DNA from: JBLIOB01 sp047639575
GTDB taxonomy: Bacteria > Bacteroidota > Bacteroidia > Flavobacteriales_D > Parvicellaceae
Direction: 5' to 3'
Assembly: GCA_047639575.1 (NCBI GenBank)
Contig: JBLIOB010000005.1
Span: 1 to 46,419 of the forward strand
Length of the DNA stretch: 46,419 nucleotides
Shown here: positions 1 through 8,457 of the stretch, piece after piece
How the letters are laid out: the number at the start of each line of letters is the position of its first letter
Numbering within the stretch: the stretch's first letter is position 1
The notes under the pieces: generated by a model
What the model was told of the DNA's origin: nothing
The model's input: only the letters and a program-made list of their open reading frames with translations
Databases searched by the model: none
Position numbers and translations under genes: made by a program

Positions 1-1
1 T

Positions 2-565
2 TTCTTAGGAGGTGCGATTGAATGTGAAGCAGATGCAATTTGCGATGGAGAAAATGTGTATATAATTGGAATAATGCAGCACATTGAACCGGCCGGGATC
101 CATTCAGGTGATTCTTATGCAGTTCTGCCACCATACAATCTAGGAGATTTGGTTATTGAACAGATTGAAGAATATACTAAGAGAATTGCAATTGCTTTGA
201 GAACCGTTGGTTTAATGAATATTCAATTTGCAGTAAAAGACGACAAGGTTTATATTATTGAAGCTAATCCAAGAGCCTCTAGGACCGTTCCGTTTATCGC
301 TAAGGCATATGATGAACCTTATGTGAATTACGCGACTAAGGTGATGATAGGGGCGAATAAGGTTACTGATTTTAATTTCCAGCCAAAGCGAAAAGGATAT
401 GCAATTAAAATTCCGGTTTTCTCATTCGATAAATTTCCAAATGTCAACAAAGAATTAGGCCCTGAAATGAAATCTACAGGGGAGGCTATACACTTCATAG
501 ACAACTTAAAAGATCCATTCTTTAGAAAAATCTATTCCGAACGTAATTTATACTTGAGTAGATAA
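2..565 (+). CDS. carB: Carbamoyl-phosphate synthase large subunit, C-terminal part
   Basis: The reading frame is open from base 2 and ends at 565, so the 5' part lies outside the window. The translation holds the end of the second ATP-grasp domain of CarB. Visible signatures are the start DAICDG, then QHIEPAGIHSGDS, the metal/ATP-site stretch IIEANPRASRTVPF, and KVMIGAN. CarB uses glutamine-derived ammonia, bicarbonate and two ATP to make carbamoyl phosphate for arginine and pyrimidines, with CarA as partner. The protein stops about 25 residues after the conserved GPEMKSTGE. It therefore lacks the roughly 130-residue MGS-like allosteric domain found at the end of E. coli CarB. I recall flavobacterial CarB proteins of about 950 residues with the same shortening, so this is probably normal for the group and not a truncation. 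Confidence 0.96.
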   Translation, partial: FLGGAIECEADAICDGENVYIIGIMQHIEPAGIHSGDSYAVLPPYNLGDLVIEQIEEYTKRIAIALRTVGLMNIQFAVKDDKVYIIEANPRASRTVPFIAKAYDEPYVNYATKVMIGANKVTDFNFQPKRKGYAIKIPVFSFDKFPNVNKELGPEMKSTGEAIHFIDNLKDPFFRKIYSERNLYLSR

Positions 566-629
566 TTCGATAGCTGGATGGATTAGTCCACTACATTGCT
601 TATTTTCGAATCCAATAAAAAGCAATTAA

Positions 630-3440
630 ATGGGAGCTTTCTTCAAGAAAAATTACGTTCACTTTATCGCTATTGCGATTTTCTTTATAATCGCTAGCGT
701 ATTTTATGCCCCAGCAATGAAGGGATTTATCCCTAAAATGCATGACATTACTACGCACAGATCAAGTAGTAAAGAAATCAAAGACTTAAAGGATGTCTAT
801 GGTGAAAATAGCTACTGGACCAGTAGAGTTTTCTCCGGAATGCCTTCTTATCAGATTTCAGCAGATTACCCAAGAAGTCCCCAAACGTACTTATATAAGG
901 CCGCAACCCTTTGGCTTCCTTATCCAGTAAACTTTTTGTTTTTACTGTTTGTCAGCCTTTACATTCTCTTAATGTGTCTAAAAGTCGATCCCTGGATTGC
1001 CATAGCCGGTTGTGTTGGGTTTGGCTTATGCTCTCATTTTATAAATATTATGGGGGCGGGGCATACATCTAAGACACATGCCATGGCCTATATTCCAGCA
1101 ATAGTTGGTGCTTTTTATATGGTTTTAACTAGCGCAAAATATGTGCGATATGGGATACTATTAACGCTACTGTTAACATTACAGCTCTTTGCAAACCACT
1201 ATCAAATTACCTACTATACGTTTATTCTACTGCTTTTCGTAGGAGGATTTCAATTTACGAAAAGCGGACGTTTACTGCTTATGACAATAGGTCTTCTGAG
1301 TAGGAAAGAGAGTAAAGTCAAATTTGAGATAAGTAGGCTCAGTGCTAATTTTAAAAGACAATTGGTTTTGGTCTTTGCTGCGGCAATTGCATTCGGGGCT
1401 AATTCACCAAGTATATTAATGACCAGCGATTTCGCTAAAAATACAATTAGAGGAAAATCTGAGTTGACAATTGGCACCGATGGCAAGGCTTTAGATGCAT
1501 CAGATTTTAACAAGACAGATGGTCTTGATAGAAGTTACATTACCGAATACAGTTATGATAAAGGTGAATTATTGGGCTACATGATTCCAAACTCAATAGA
1601 AGTGCCAAGCGAAGACCAGCAAGAATTCATGGAGAGTCTTTCTAGGAAAAACCCGCAAGAGTATCAAGCGCTAGTTAATGCGTATCAGGCAAACTCTGGC
1701 AAGCTAGACAGGAATAGAGGTGTTTTTCTTTCAGGATACTTTGGAGATCAAACTTCAGCGAGACCACACTATTTAGGAGCGCTTTTTGTGTTCTTAGCAC
1801 TGCTAGGCTTAATATTCGCTAAAGGCTGGGTTAAATGGGGGCTGTTTTCTGCCTCAATTTTAGCTATTATGTTGTCTTTAGGTCAGAATTTAGGTGGGAG
1901 TTTACAAGATATGTGGTTCACAAACCTGTGGATAGACTACGTGCCTATGTATAATAAGTTTAGGGCAGTAAAAATGATATTAATTATTGCAGAAATTTCC
2001 GTTCCTGTGCTGGCTATGTTGGGTCTTCATCAAATATTAAAGGATCGAGAAGCTGCAAATAAGAAGAAAACTGTATTTTTTGTTGTGTCTGGAATCTTCT
2101 TGGTTTTTATGATTGCGAATGTGGTAAAGCCAGATTTTATTGCATCTTTTTATAGTTCTAATGAAGTAACCGTTATTAACGGGTATGGAACTGATTTATT
2201 GGATACGAATCCAACTGAATCTGCTGCGTTTGAATCTGCAATTGAAAAGGTGAAAGATATGAGAGTGGCAGGGTATAGTTCCGATGCTATGCGAGCGATT
2301 ATTTTTGTGATTTTGGGCATTTTAATACTAGTCTTGTATTTCATGAAGGTGATCAAAAGGATAGTAGTGATTCCATTATTGAGTTTGTTTTTGTTTATTG
2401 ACGTGGTATCTGTCGCAAATCGGTTTACCAACAACGACCTACAGCCAAAGGAATATTTCAGGGCACATCCAAAGGATAAAAAGACAAATCCGTATCAAGC
2501 TTGGCAACCAAGAGAGGACCTTTATAATCGGGCCGTTAAAATGAGCCCTGCAGACGAGCAGATTTTAGAAGCAGAAAAAGGAAATATTCCAAATTTCACT
2601 CAAAAAAATAAAGAAATCCTTGATGTATTAAAGTCCAAAGGACTGATAAAAGGCAAAGAGGATCGTAATAATGTTCAATTTACTACTCTGAATTTTAATT
2701 CAAATTATAGAGTTCTAGGTTTGACGAATCCATTTAATGATGGTGAAACCCCTTTCTTTCATAAGAGTACAACTGGATATAATGCGGCTAAACTTAAGAA
2801 GTTTCAGGAAATTATCGAATTTAGATTGGGAACAGAATTAGGTCAACTTCAAGACCCAACGGCAACTAAGGTTGTTAACATGTTGAATACAAGATATCTT
2901 ATAGCTCAGGATAAATCTCAAATGTTTAAGAATCCGTTCGCATTTGGTAATGCATGGTTCGTCACAGGTTTCCATAAAGTTAAAGACGCGAATGAAGAGA
3001 TCATGGCTATTAATGATGTGGATGTGCACGAGTTAGCGATAATTCAAGAAAAGTATACTGGAGGTGATTTTAGTGAAACCATTGTGCCGGATCCAAATGC
3101 TACGGTTACTCAAAGAACGCTTGACTATCGACCGAACCATTTAACTTATGATTTTGAAGCCAAAAGTGATCAATTCGTTGTCTTTTCTGAGATCTATTAT
3201 CCAGACGGCTGGAACGCATATGTTGATGGAAACCCGGCAGATCACGTAGGAGTTAATTATATTCTAAGAGGCATGAATGTTCCTAAAGGGAAACATTTGA
3301 TCGAGTTCAAATTTGAGCCTAGTAAGGTGTCAAACCTAAGCACCTTGGCGATGATCTGTCTGACGGTAGTTTTCCTTCTTCTTTTTGCATGGATTTTCAT
3401 TATTTATAAAGATTTGAAGAAACCTACACCTGCAGCATGA
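630..3440 (+). CDS. YfhO family multi-spanning membrane protein
   Basis: This 936-residue protein has an N-terminal membrane segment (about 10-29), a large soluble loop, and about twelve further hydrophobic segments. A soluble domain of about 300 residues follows and a last membrane segment lies near 905-928. The C-terminal domain carries the YfhO-like stretch EIYYPDGWNAYVDG followed by VPKGKHLIEFKFEP. YfhO proteins are thought to be GT-C-type transferases that move lipid-linked sugars onto surface polymers; Bacillus YfhO is linked to lipoteichoic acid glycosylation. The early loop (RVFSGMPSYQ) is where GT-C enzymes keep catalytic acids, but I cannot name the residue. Its TGA overlaps the ATG of the next gene (ATGA, 3437-3440), so the two are probably co-translated. 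The substrate is unknown. Confidence 0.88.
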   Translation: MGAFFKKNYVHFIAIAIFFIIASVFYAPAMKGFIPKMHDITTHRSSSKEIKDLKDVYGENSYWTSRVFSGMPSYQISADYPRSPQTYLYKAATLWLPYPVNFLFLLFVSLYILLMCLKVDPWIAIAGCVGFGLCSHFINIMGAGHTSKTHAMAYIPAIVGAFYMVLTSAKYVRYGILLTLLLTLQLFANHYQITYYTFILLLFVGGFQFTKSGRLLLMTIGLLSRKESKVKFEISRLSANFKRQLVLVFAAAIAFGANSPSILMTSDFAKNTIRGKSELTIGTDGKALDASDFNKTDGLDRSYITEYSYDKGELLGYMIPNSIEVPSEDQQEFMESLSRKNPQEYQALVNAYQANSGKLDRNRGVFLSGYFGDQTSARPHYLGALFVFLALLGLIFAKGWVKWGLFSASILAIMLSLGQNLGGSLQDMWFTNLWIDYVPMYNKFRAVKMILIIAEISVPVLAMLGLHQILKDREAANKKKTVFFVVSGIFLVFMIANVVKPDFIASFYSSNEVTVINGYGTDLLDTNPTESAAFESAIEKVKDMRVAGYSSDAMRAIIFVILGILILVLYFMKVIKRIVVIPLLSLFLFIDVVSVANRFTNNDLQPKEYFRAHPKDKKTNPYQAWQPREDLYNRAVKMSPADEQILEAEKGNIPNFTQKNKEILDVLKSKGLIKGKEDRNNVQFTTLNFNSNYRVLGLTNPFNDGETPFFHKSTTGYNAAKLKKFQEIIEFRLGTELGQLQDPTATKVVNMLNTRYLIAQDKSQMFKNPFAFGNAWFVTGFHKVKDANEEIMAINDVDVHELAIIQEKYTGGDFSETIVPDPNATVTQRTLDYRPNHLTYDFEAKSDQFVVFSEIYYPDGWNAYVDGNPADHVGVNYILRGMNVPKGKHLIEFKFEPSKVSNLSTLAMICLTVVFLLLFAWIFIIYKDLKKPTPAA

Positions 3441-4750
3441 GTTCAGGGAAAGAAAAGAAACGTGTTCTGATTGTTGTTTATTATTGGCCGCCAAGTGGTG
3501 GGGGAGGTGTACAACGTTGGGTGAAGTTTGCAAAATACTTGAATGAGTTTGGTTGGGAGCCAATAATCTATGCTCCAGAAAATGCAGATTATCCGGTCAT
3601 GGATAGGTCTATTTCTGGCGATGTTGACGATAATTTAGAGGTTATTACTAGAAAAATATGGGAACCATATTCAATATATAATAAGTTATCGGGTAGTAAG
3701 GACCAAAAAGCTCATGCGGGTTTAATTTCTGACGGTAAAAAGCGTTCTTGGCTAAGTTCAAAAATGCTTTGGATTAGGGGTAATTGGTTTATTCCCGATG
3801 CTCGTAAATTTTGGATTAAACCATCGGTTAAGTTTCTTTGTAATTATTTGAGTGAAAATCCTGCAGATGCTATCATATCCACTGGGCCTCCTCATTCTAT
3901 GCATTTAATTGCAAGAAATGTTAAAAGGCGAACTGGTGTTAGATGGTTAGCTGATTTCCGAGATCCTTGGGTTCATATGGACAATAATATTGAGGATTTG
4001 ATGTATTCGGATCGGACGCTGAAAAAACATCAAGAAATGGAAATGTCAGTACTAAAAGAAGCTGACAGAGTCGTTACAGTTTCATACACTATTGTTGAAG
4101 ATTACGAAAAGCAAAGTGGTCGAAAAGTTGACTTGATAACAAATGGGTATGACCCATCGGATTTTGATTTTTCAGAATTAGAAAAGAAAGATAAATTCAT
4201 AATTGGGCACTTTGGTACACTAGGGAAATATCGAAATCCAGAGGTGATGTTTAAAGTGTTGGGTGCCATTTGTGCTGAAAATAGTGACTTTAAAAATAAG
4301 ATGGTAATTCAATTGGCGGGAACTGTCGATGGTAGCGTACTTAATTCAATTCATAAAGAAGGGTTGGATCAAAATTTAGATTTACAAAATTATTTATCAC
4401 ATTCAGAATCAATAAAACTAATGATGAAATCGTCATTGCTATTATTACTTCTGGATAAGAATGCATCGATGAAAGGACGCATGACCGGTAAGATTTTCGA
4501 GTATTTAGCTACAAATAATCCCATTTTGGGGCTTGGTTATACATTGGCAGATCCCTCAAGGGTTCTTAAAAAAACGAAAGCAGGGGAAATATTCGAATAT
4601 GAGGACTATGATTCAATTAAAAGCTTCATTCTAGAAAAATTCAATCAGGATCTCACGTTGTCACCAAACAATACTTCTGAGATTGAAAATTATTCAAGAC
4701 AAAACTTATCAGAACAACTTGCATCTTTGCTCAGTGAAATGGTTAGTTAA
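3437..4750 (+). CDS. Glycosyltransferase family 4 (GT-B fold)
   Basis: The 437-residue protein opens with the GT4 N-terminal pattern VLIVVYYWPPSGGGGVQRWVK, a glycine-rich loop after the first strand. DFRDPW follows near residue 175. The C-terminal half has IGHFGTLGKYRNPEVM (start of the donor-binding Rossmann domain) and KIFEYLATNNPILGLG, where the acidic residue corresponds to the EX7E-type donor site. It should transfer an activated sugar at the inner membrane during polysaccharide assembly. Start ATG 3437 overlaps the yfhO stop by four bases. The 3' end shares a TTAA palindrome with the convergent LamG gene. Donor and acceptor cannot be read from the sequence. Confidence 0.9.
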   Translation: MSSGKEKKRVLIVVYYWPPSGGGGVQRWVKFAKYLNEFGWEPIIYAPENADYPVMDRSISGDVDDNLEVITRKIWEPYSIYNKLSGSKDQKAHAGLISDGKKRSWLSSKMLWIRGNWFIPDARKFWIKPSVKFLCNYLSENPADAIISTGPPHSMHLIARNVKRRTGVRWLADFRDPWVHMDNNIEDLMYSDRTLKKHQEMEMSVLKEADRVVTVSYTIVEDYEKQSGRKVDLITNGYDPSDFDFSELEKKDKFIIGHFGTLGKYRNPEVMFKVLGAICAENSDFKNKMVIQLAGTVDGSVLNSIHKEGLDQNLDLQNYLSHSESIKLMMKSSLLLLLLDKNASMKGRMTGKIFEYLATNNPILGLGYTLADPSRVLKKTKAGEIFEYEDYDSIKSFILEKFNQDLTLSPNNTSEIENYSRQNLSEQLASLLSEMVS

Positions 4751-5712
4751 TTTGAATATTTAACAATTTTCTTAGTTGTAGAAATAGTAATGTCATCGGT
4801 TATTTTGACTATGTACGTCCCGTCAGCAAAAGAAGAGATGTCATATTTTCCTTCTTTAACGAAGTTTTTCTTAAGAATTACTTTCCCAGCTAAATCCAGG
4901 ATTTCAATTTTCAAATCTATAATCGATTTATCCGATACTACTTGAAATGAATTCTGACTAGGATTAGGAAATAACGAGATGTTAGGAACGTCCAATACTT
5001 CATTTACAGCAACTGTTGGGTTAGCCATGTTAAAAAGTGAATCGACTTCTGCAGGCGTTAGTGCTTTGCCGTAGATTCTAAAATCATCTATTTTGCCGTT
5101 GTAATAGTCTGTAGGTGATCCAGCACCCAAACCTCTCACTCCTAGCCACAAATCTCTAGTTCCATCTACCCACACAAATGGTTCAGGGTAAGTGCTTTCC
5201 AGAACACCATTAACATATAGCTTTGTTGTATTTCCGTCATTTGTAGAAACAACATGGAACCAATTACTGGTAGGCAATGGATTTGTTTCGTCAGCGGCAG
5301 AATTGTCCACGCTACTAGCGTCAAACACAGAAATTATTGTACCATTGGTTGAATGTCTATTCATATATGAAGCCCAATACCCAATTTGAACAGCTGTTGC
5401 TATTGACCCAGTAAACATAGCTGCATCTGGTTCAAGCCAAATTGACATCGATGCTTGCGACAACGAACCGATTGTTATTGAAGGTGAGAAAATGTTAGAA
5501 TTAAAAAACGAAAATGCCTTATTAGGATTTCCAAATCTGTCAGGGCAAAGATTTGCACCGTTTATAGTGCCATTGCTACTTCCTGCATCATCTATTGCAT
5601 TTGCTCCATTAAAAGAATAGTGTAATAATAAGCCACTAGAAACTTGAGACGTAGCGCTAAGGTTTACTGCAATAAATAAAAGAATAACAGGAACTGTTTT
5701 TAAGTACTTCAT
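4747..5712 (-). CDS. LamG-domain secreted protein with T9SS type A sorting domain
   Basis: The 321-residue protein has a signal peptide (about 1-22, ending ATSQ). A concanavalin A-like/LamG domain of the Laminin_G_3 type follows (about 27-230: LLLHYSFNGANAIDDAG, then NWFHVVSTNDG, KLYVNGVLE and KIDDFRIYGKALTPAEV). The C-terminal domain (about 244-321) has the T9SS type A layout: LFPNPSQNSFQV, IEILDLAGKVI, FADGTYIVKI. It should be exported by Sec, carried across the outer membrane by the type IX system and attached to or released from the surface. LamG domains bind glycans or proteins, which fits the polysaccharide neighbourhood, but no ligand can be named. It follows the aminotransferase gene by 40 bases and could be its operon tail, although TATATTGG just upstream may be its own promoter. 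Confidence 0.88.
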   Translation of the reverse strand: MKYLKTVPVILLFIAVNLSATSQVSSGLLLHYSFNGANAIDDAGSSNGTINGANLCPDRFGNPNKAFSFFNSNIFSPSITIGSLSQASMSIWLEPDAAMFTGSIATAVQIGYWASYMNRHSTNGTIISVFDASSVDNSAADETNPLPTSNWFHVVSTNDGNTTKLYVNGVLESTYPEPFVWVDGTRDLWLGVRGLGAGSPTDYYNGKIDDFRIYGKALTPAEVDSLFNMANPTVAVNEVLDVPNISLFPNPSQNSFQVVSDKSIIDLKIEILDLAGKVILKKNFVKEGKYDISSFADGTYIVKITDDITISTTKKIVKYSN

Positions 5713-5752
5713 GGTGTTACGGTTGGTTTAATACCCAATATACTGATTTAAT

Positions 5753-6847
5753 CTAGGTAAGTAACGTACAGACGTATTTAATTTGTTCTTGCGTAAGTTC
5801 GGGATAGAGTGGAATTGACAAAATTTCTTGAGAAGTCTTGTACGCGATTGGATATTCATTTTGCGCGTTTTCAGATTCGTATGGTTTTAACATAGGTAGT
5901 GCCACAGGATAATGAATGGCACATTGAACTCCTTTTTCTTTTAGAGTTTTAATTATTTGTTCTCGGTTTTTTATTTTTATCACCATTAGATGATAAACCG
6001 ATTTACAATTTGATGGTTCAATATAAAGTCCAACACTAGATTTTAATGATTCGCGATAAAGCGCTGCGTTTTCTCTTCTTGCATCAATCCATCCATCTAA
6101 ATATGGGAGTTTCACATTAAGAATTGCAGCTTGAATTCCGTCCAAACGACTGTTTCTTCCAGTAGTAACATGATTATGTTTGCCTCCTTTCTGACCATGT
6201 TGACTAATTATTCGGGCTTTTGATTCCAATTGTTCCTCATTTGTGCATATAGCACCAGCATCTCCATATGCACCAAGATTTTTACCAGGGTAGAAACTAA
6301 AAGTTGAAACATTTCCAAAAGTACCGACAATCTGATCGTTAATTCTTGCGCCATGAGCCTGGGCGCAATCCTCAATAACCTTTAAATTGTGCTTTCTAGC
6401 AATCTTCATGATTGCAGGCATATCAGCTGGGGCACCATACAAATGGACTGGAATAATGCATTTCGTTTTCGAAGTGATCTTCTCTTCGATAAGATTAACG
6501 TTAATATTTAAATCGTTTTCGAATACATCAACAAAAACAGGGATAGCGCCCATTGTAGTGACCGCCTCAGCAGTTGAAAACCAGCTGCAAGCCGGAACAA
6601 TTACTTCATCTCCAGCACCTATATTCATGGCTTGAAGCGCAATCTCAATTGCGTCAGTTCCATTTGCACAAGCTACAGTGTGCTTAATTCCAAGATAATT
6701 TGAAAATCCTTGTTCAAATTCTTGCACATATTTATTGCCCGCACCACCAATAAATGCGCAATCGTCAATTACACATTTAATTGCCGCATCAATCTCCTCT
6801 TTATGACTAGAATATTGCGCTTTTAAATCAACAAATGGGATTTTCAT
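5753..6847 (-). CDS. DegT/DnrJ/EryC1 sugar aminotransferase (WbpE/QdtB-like)
   Basis: This is a full-length PLP-dependent sugar aminotransferase of 364 residues. It starts IPFVDLKAQY, has the phosphate-binding loop NGTDAIEIAL (62-71), the PLP-ring aspartate in EDCAQAHGA (159-167), and the Schiff-base lysine K189 in SFYPGKNLG. GRNSRLDGIQAAIL and HYPVALPML near the C-terminus complete the family pattern. It should transfer the amino group of glutamate to a nucleotide-linked 3-keto sugar. The resemblance to Pseudomonas WbpE, together with the adjacent WbpB-like oxidoreductase and WbpD-like acetyltransferase, favours UDP-3-amino-GlcNAc uronate as product. The dTDP-3-amino sugar enzymes QdtB/FdtB are the alternative. 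ATG 6847 overlaps the acetyltransferase stop in an ATGA. Confidence 0.92.
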   Translation of the reverse strand: MKIPFVDLKAQYSSHKEEIDAAIKCVIDDCAFIGGAGNKYVQEFEQGFSNYLGIKHTVACANGTDAIEIALQAMNIGAGDEVIVPACSWFSTAEAVTTMGAIPVFVDVFENDLNINVNLIEEKITSKTKCIIPVHLYGAPADMPAIMKIARKHNLKVIEDCAQAHGARINDQIVGTFGNVSTFSFYPGKNLGAYGDAGAICTNEEQLESKARIISQHGQKGGKHNHVTTGRNSRLDGIQAAILNVKLPYLDGWIDARRENAALYRESLKSSVGLYIEPSNCKSVYHLMVIKIKNREQIIKTLKEKGVQCAIHYPVALPMLKPYESENAQNEYPIAYKTSQEILSIPLYPELTQEQIKYVCTLLT

Positions 6848-7326
6848 TCTTCTATTTTTTTAGCAGGATTTCCAACGTATTTGCCTGGTGTTTTAATGTC
6901 TTTTGTTACAACCGCCCCTGCACCGACCACCACTTGATCGCATATGCTAACTGGAAGTATTGTAGCATTGGATCCAATTGAAACATTGTTCCCTATGCTA
7001 GTGCTGCGCCACAAATCTTTATTTCCTTGAGCTGGACCCCCTTCTGTAAATAAGTCATTGATAAATATTACTCCATGGCCAATAAAAGTATCATTGCCGA
7101 TGTCTACTAAAGAGCAAATAAACGAATGACTTTGAATTTTACAATTTGAACCAATATTCACATCGGATTGAATTTCGACAAACGGACCAACGAAAGTATT
7201 ATCTCCTATTCTACAATCATAAACGTTTACCGGTTGAATAAATGTCACATTTTCCCCAAGCGTTACATTCTTAATACCTGAGAAATACTCTTTGTAATTA
7301 TTTTCCACCATTATATATCGTTTCAA
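6844..7326 (-). CDS. Hexapeptide-repeat sugar N-acetyltransferase (WbpD-like)
   Basis: The 160-residue protein is almost entirely left-handed parallel beta-helix with hexapeptide turns (IGDNTFVGPFVEI, IGSNCKIQSHSFI, IGNDTFIGHGVIF, IGNNVSIGSNATI). It closes with VVVGAGAVVTKDI and the common tail VGNPAKKI. Such enzymes form trimers and use acetyl-CoA to acetylate amino sugars. Between the oxidoreductase and aminotransferase genes it most likely acetylates the 3-amino group made by the aminotransferase, the WbpD role. The longest start (7326) overlaps the upstream gene by 29 bases. ATG 7311 (MVENNYKEY) overlaps by 14 and is equally plausible, because the conserved helix begins only near residue 20. 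Confidence 0.88.
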   Translation of the reverse strand: MKRYIMVENNYKEYFSGIKNVTLGENVTFIQPVNVYDCRIGDNTFVGPFVEIQSDVNIGSNCKIQSHSFICSLVDIGNDTFIGHGVIFINDLFTEGGPAQGNKDLWRSTSIGNNVSIGSNATILPVSICDQVVVGAGAVVTKDIKTPGKYVGNPAKKIEE

Positions 7327-8296
7327 TTGCTTCGATAGTTTTTATTCCTTCCAATCCTTCAACAATACCCTTTTGTTTTTCTGAAAGACTTAAGATCAAT
7401 TCATGCACTACTTTGTCATGATTTGAGCTAGAGCCCTGATATTTTCCATAGAGATTTGGTTTGTCGGTAAAATCAATATCATCTGGTAATGGATACGATT
7501 GTACATCCCAATATTCTATTTTATTTAGATATTTTCCTCCAATCTTAATCGTCCCTTTTTCTCCAATAATGGTAATGCTGCCTTCATAGTTTTTATTATA
7601 AACAGCAGTCGTCCAATTCAGAGAACCTATTACGCCTGATTTAAATTTTAATGATGACACTCCACAATCTTCAAATTCAATATCATGATGAAGCATATCT
7701 GTGATAGTCTTGGCTTCAACTACATCACCAAACCACCAAACTAATAAATCCAGAAAATGACTTACTTGGGTATGAAGAGCCCCTCCTTCCAATTGTTTTT
7801 TTCCTTTCCATGAAGAATCAGCATAATAGCCTTTGTGTCTATTCCAGAGAACACTGCACTGGACCATGTATATTTTACCAAGTTTTTTTAAGTCTAATGC
7901 ATCTTTGGTAAGCTTGATTGGAATATTAAATCGGTTTTGTTTAATTACGAAAAGTTTGACATTTTCCTCCTTAGCAATTGAAACCATTAGTTTGGAATCC
8001 TCAGTTGTAAGGGCCATTGGTTTTTCAACTAAAATATGTTTTTTGTGACGTGCTGCCAGTATGCTCATTTCAGCATGCAAACCATGGGGGGTGGCTATGC
8101 TTATCATATCAAAATCTTCCGATTCAAGCATCTGTTCATAATCTGTATAATACTTCAAATTATATAGCTCAGCCTGCTCTTTACATTTTTCCTCATCAAT
8201 GTCACAAATAGCTACCAGCTCGGCACTTTCCTCAGCATCAATTACGGCAACATGCCTTTTTCCAATATGGCCAACTCCAACAACAGCAAATTTCAT
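7298..8296 (-). CDS. Gfo/Idh/MocA NAD-dependent sugar oxidoreductase (WbpB-like)
   Basis: The 332-residue protein begins with a Rossmann fold (MKFAVVGVGHIGKRH, GxGxxG at 7-12). It has CDIDEEK after the second strand and the family's EKP motif (91-93, HILVEKPMAL). A C-terminal sheet domain contains KQLEGGALHTQVSHFLDLL, with the conserved Gfo/Idh/MocA histidine. It should oxidise the 3-OH of a nucleotide-linked sugar or uronic acid to the keto form that the aminotransferase uses. The frame is open to 8362, but I chose ATG 8296 because the family starts directly at the first Rossmann strand; the upstream 22 residues (MKAERCITIRKL...) do not resemble it. It is the first gene of a three-gene minus-strand unit and reads away from the gene at 8458. 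Confidence 0.9.
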   Translation of the reverse strand: MKFAVVGVGHIGKRHVAVIDAEESAELVAICDIDEEKCKEQAELYNLKYYTDYEQMLESEDFDMISIATPHGLHAEMSILAARHKKHILVEKPMALTTEDSKLMVSIAKEENVKLFVIKQNRFNIPIKLTKDALDLKKLGKIYMVQCSVLWNRHKGYYADSSWKGKKQLEGGALHTQVSHFLDLLVWWFGDVVEAKTITDMLHHDIEFEDCGVSSLKFKSGVIGSLNWTTAVYNKNYEGSITIIGEKGTIKIGGKYLNKIEYWDVQSYPLPDDIDFTDKPNLYGKYQGSSSNHDKVVHELILSLSEKQKGIVEGLEGIKTIEAIETIYNGGK

Positions 8297-8457
8297 TTTT
8301 TTCGTATTATATGTTCTGATAAAATTAAGTTTTCTTATTGTAATACAACGCTCTGCTTTCACAAATTGAATGAATTAGTAACTTTAAGGACTTAAGATTA
8401 ATAAATGGGGGTTTTCCACATTGGGCTAATTTCGATTTCAAATAAAAGTTCATACGA

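Noticed and set aside
1..565. carB seen as truncated at its C-terminus
   Set aside because: Missing MGS domain seems normal for the group, and the stop is followed by an ordinary intergenic region.
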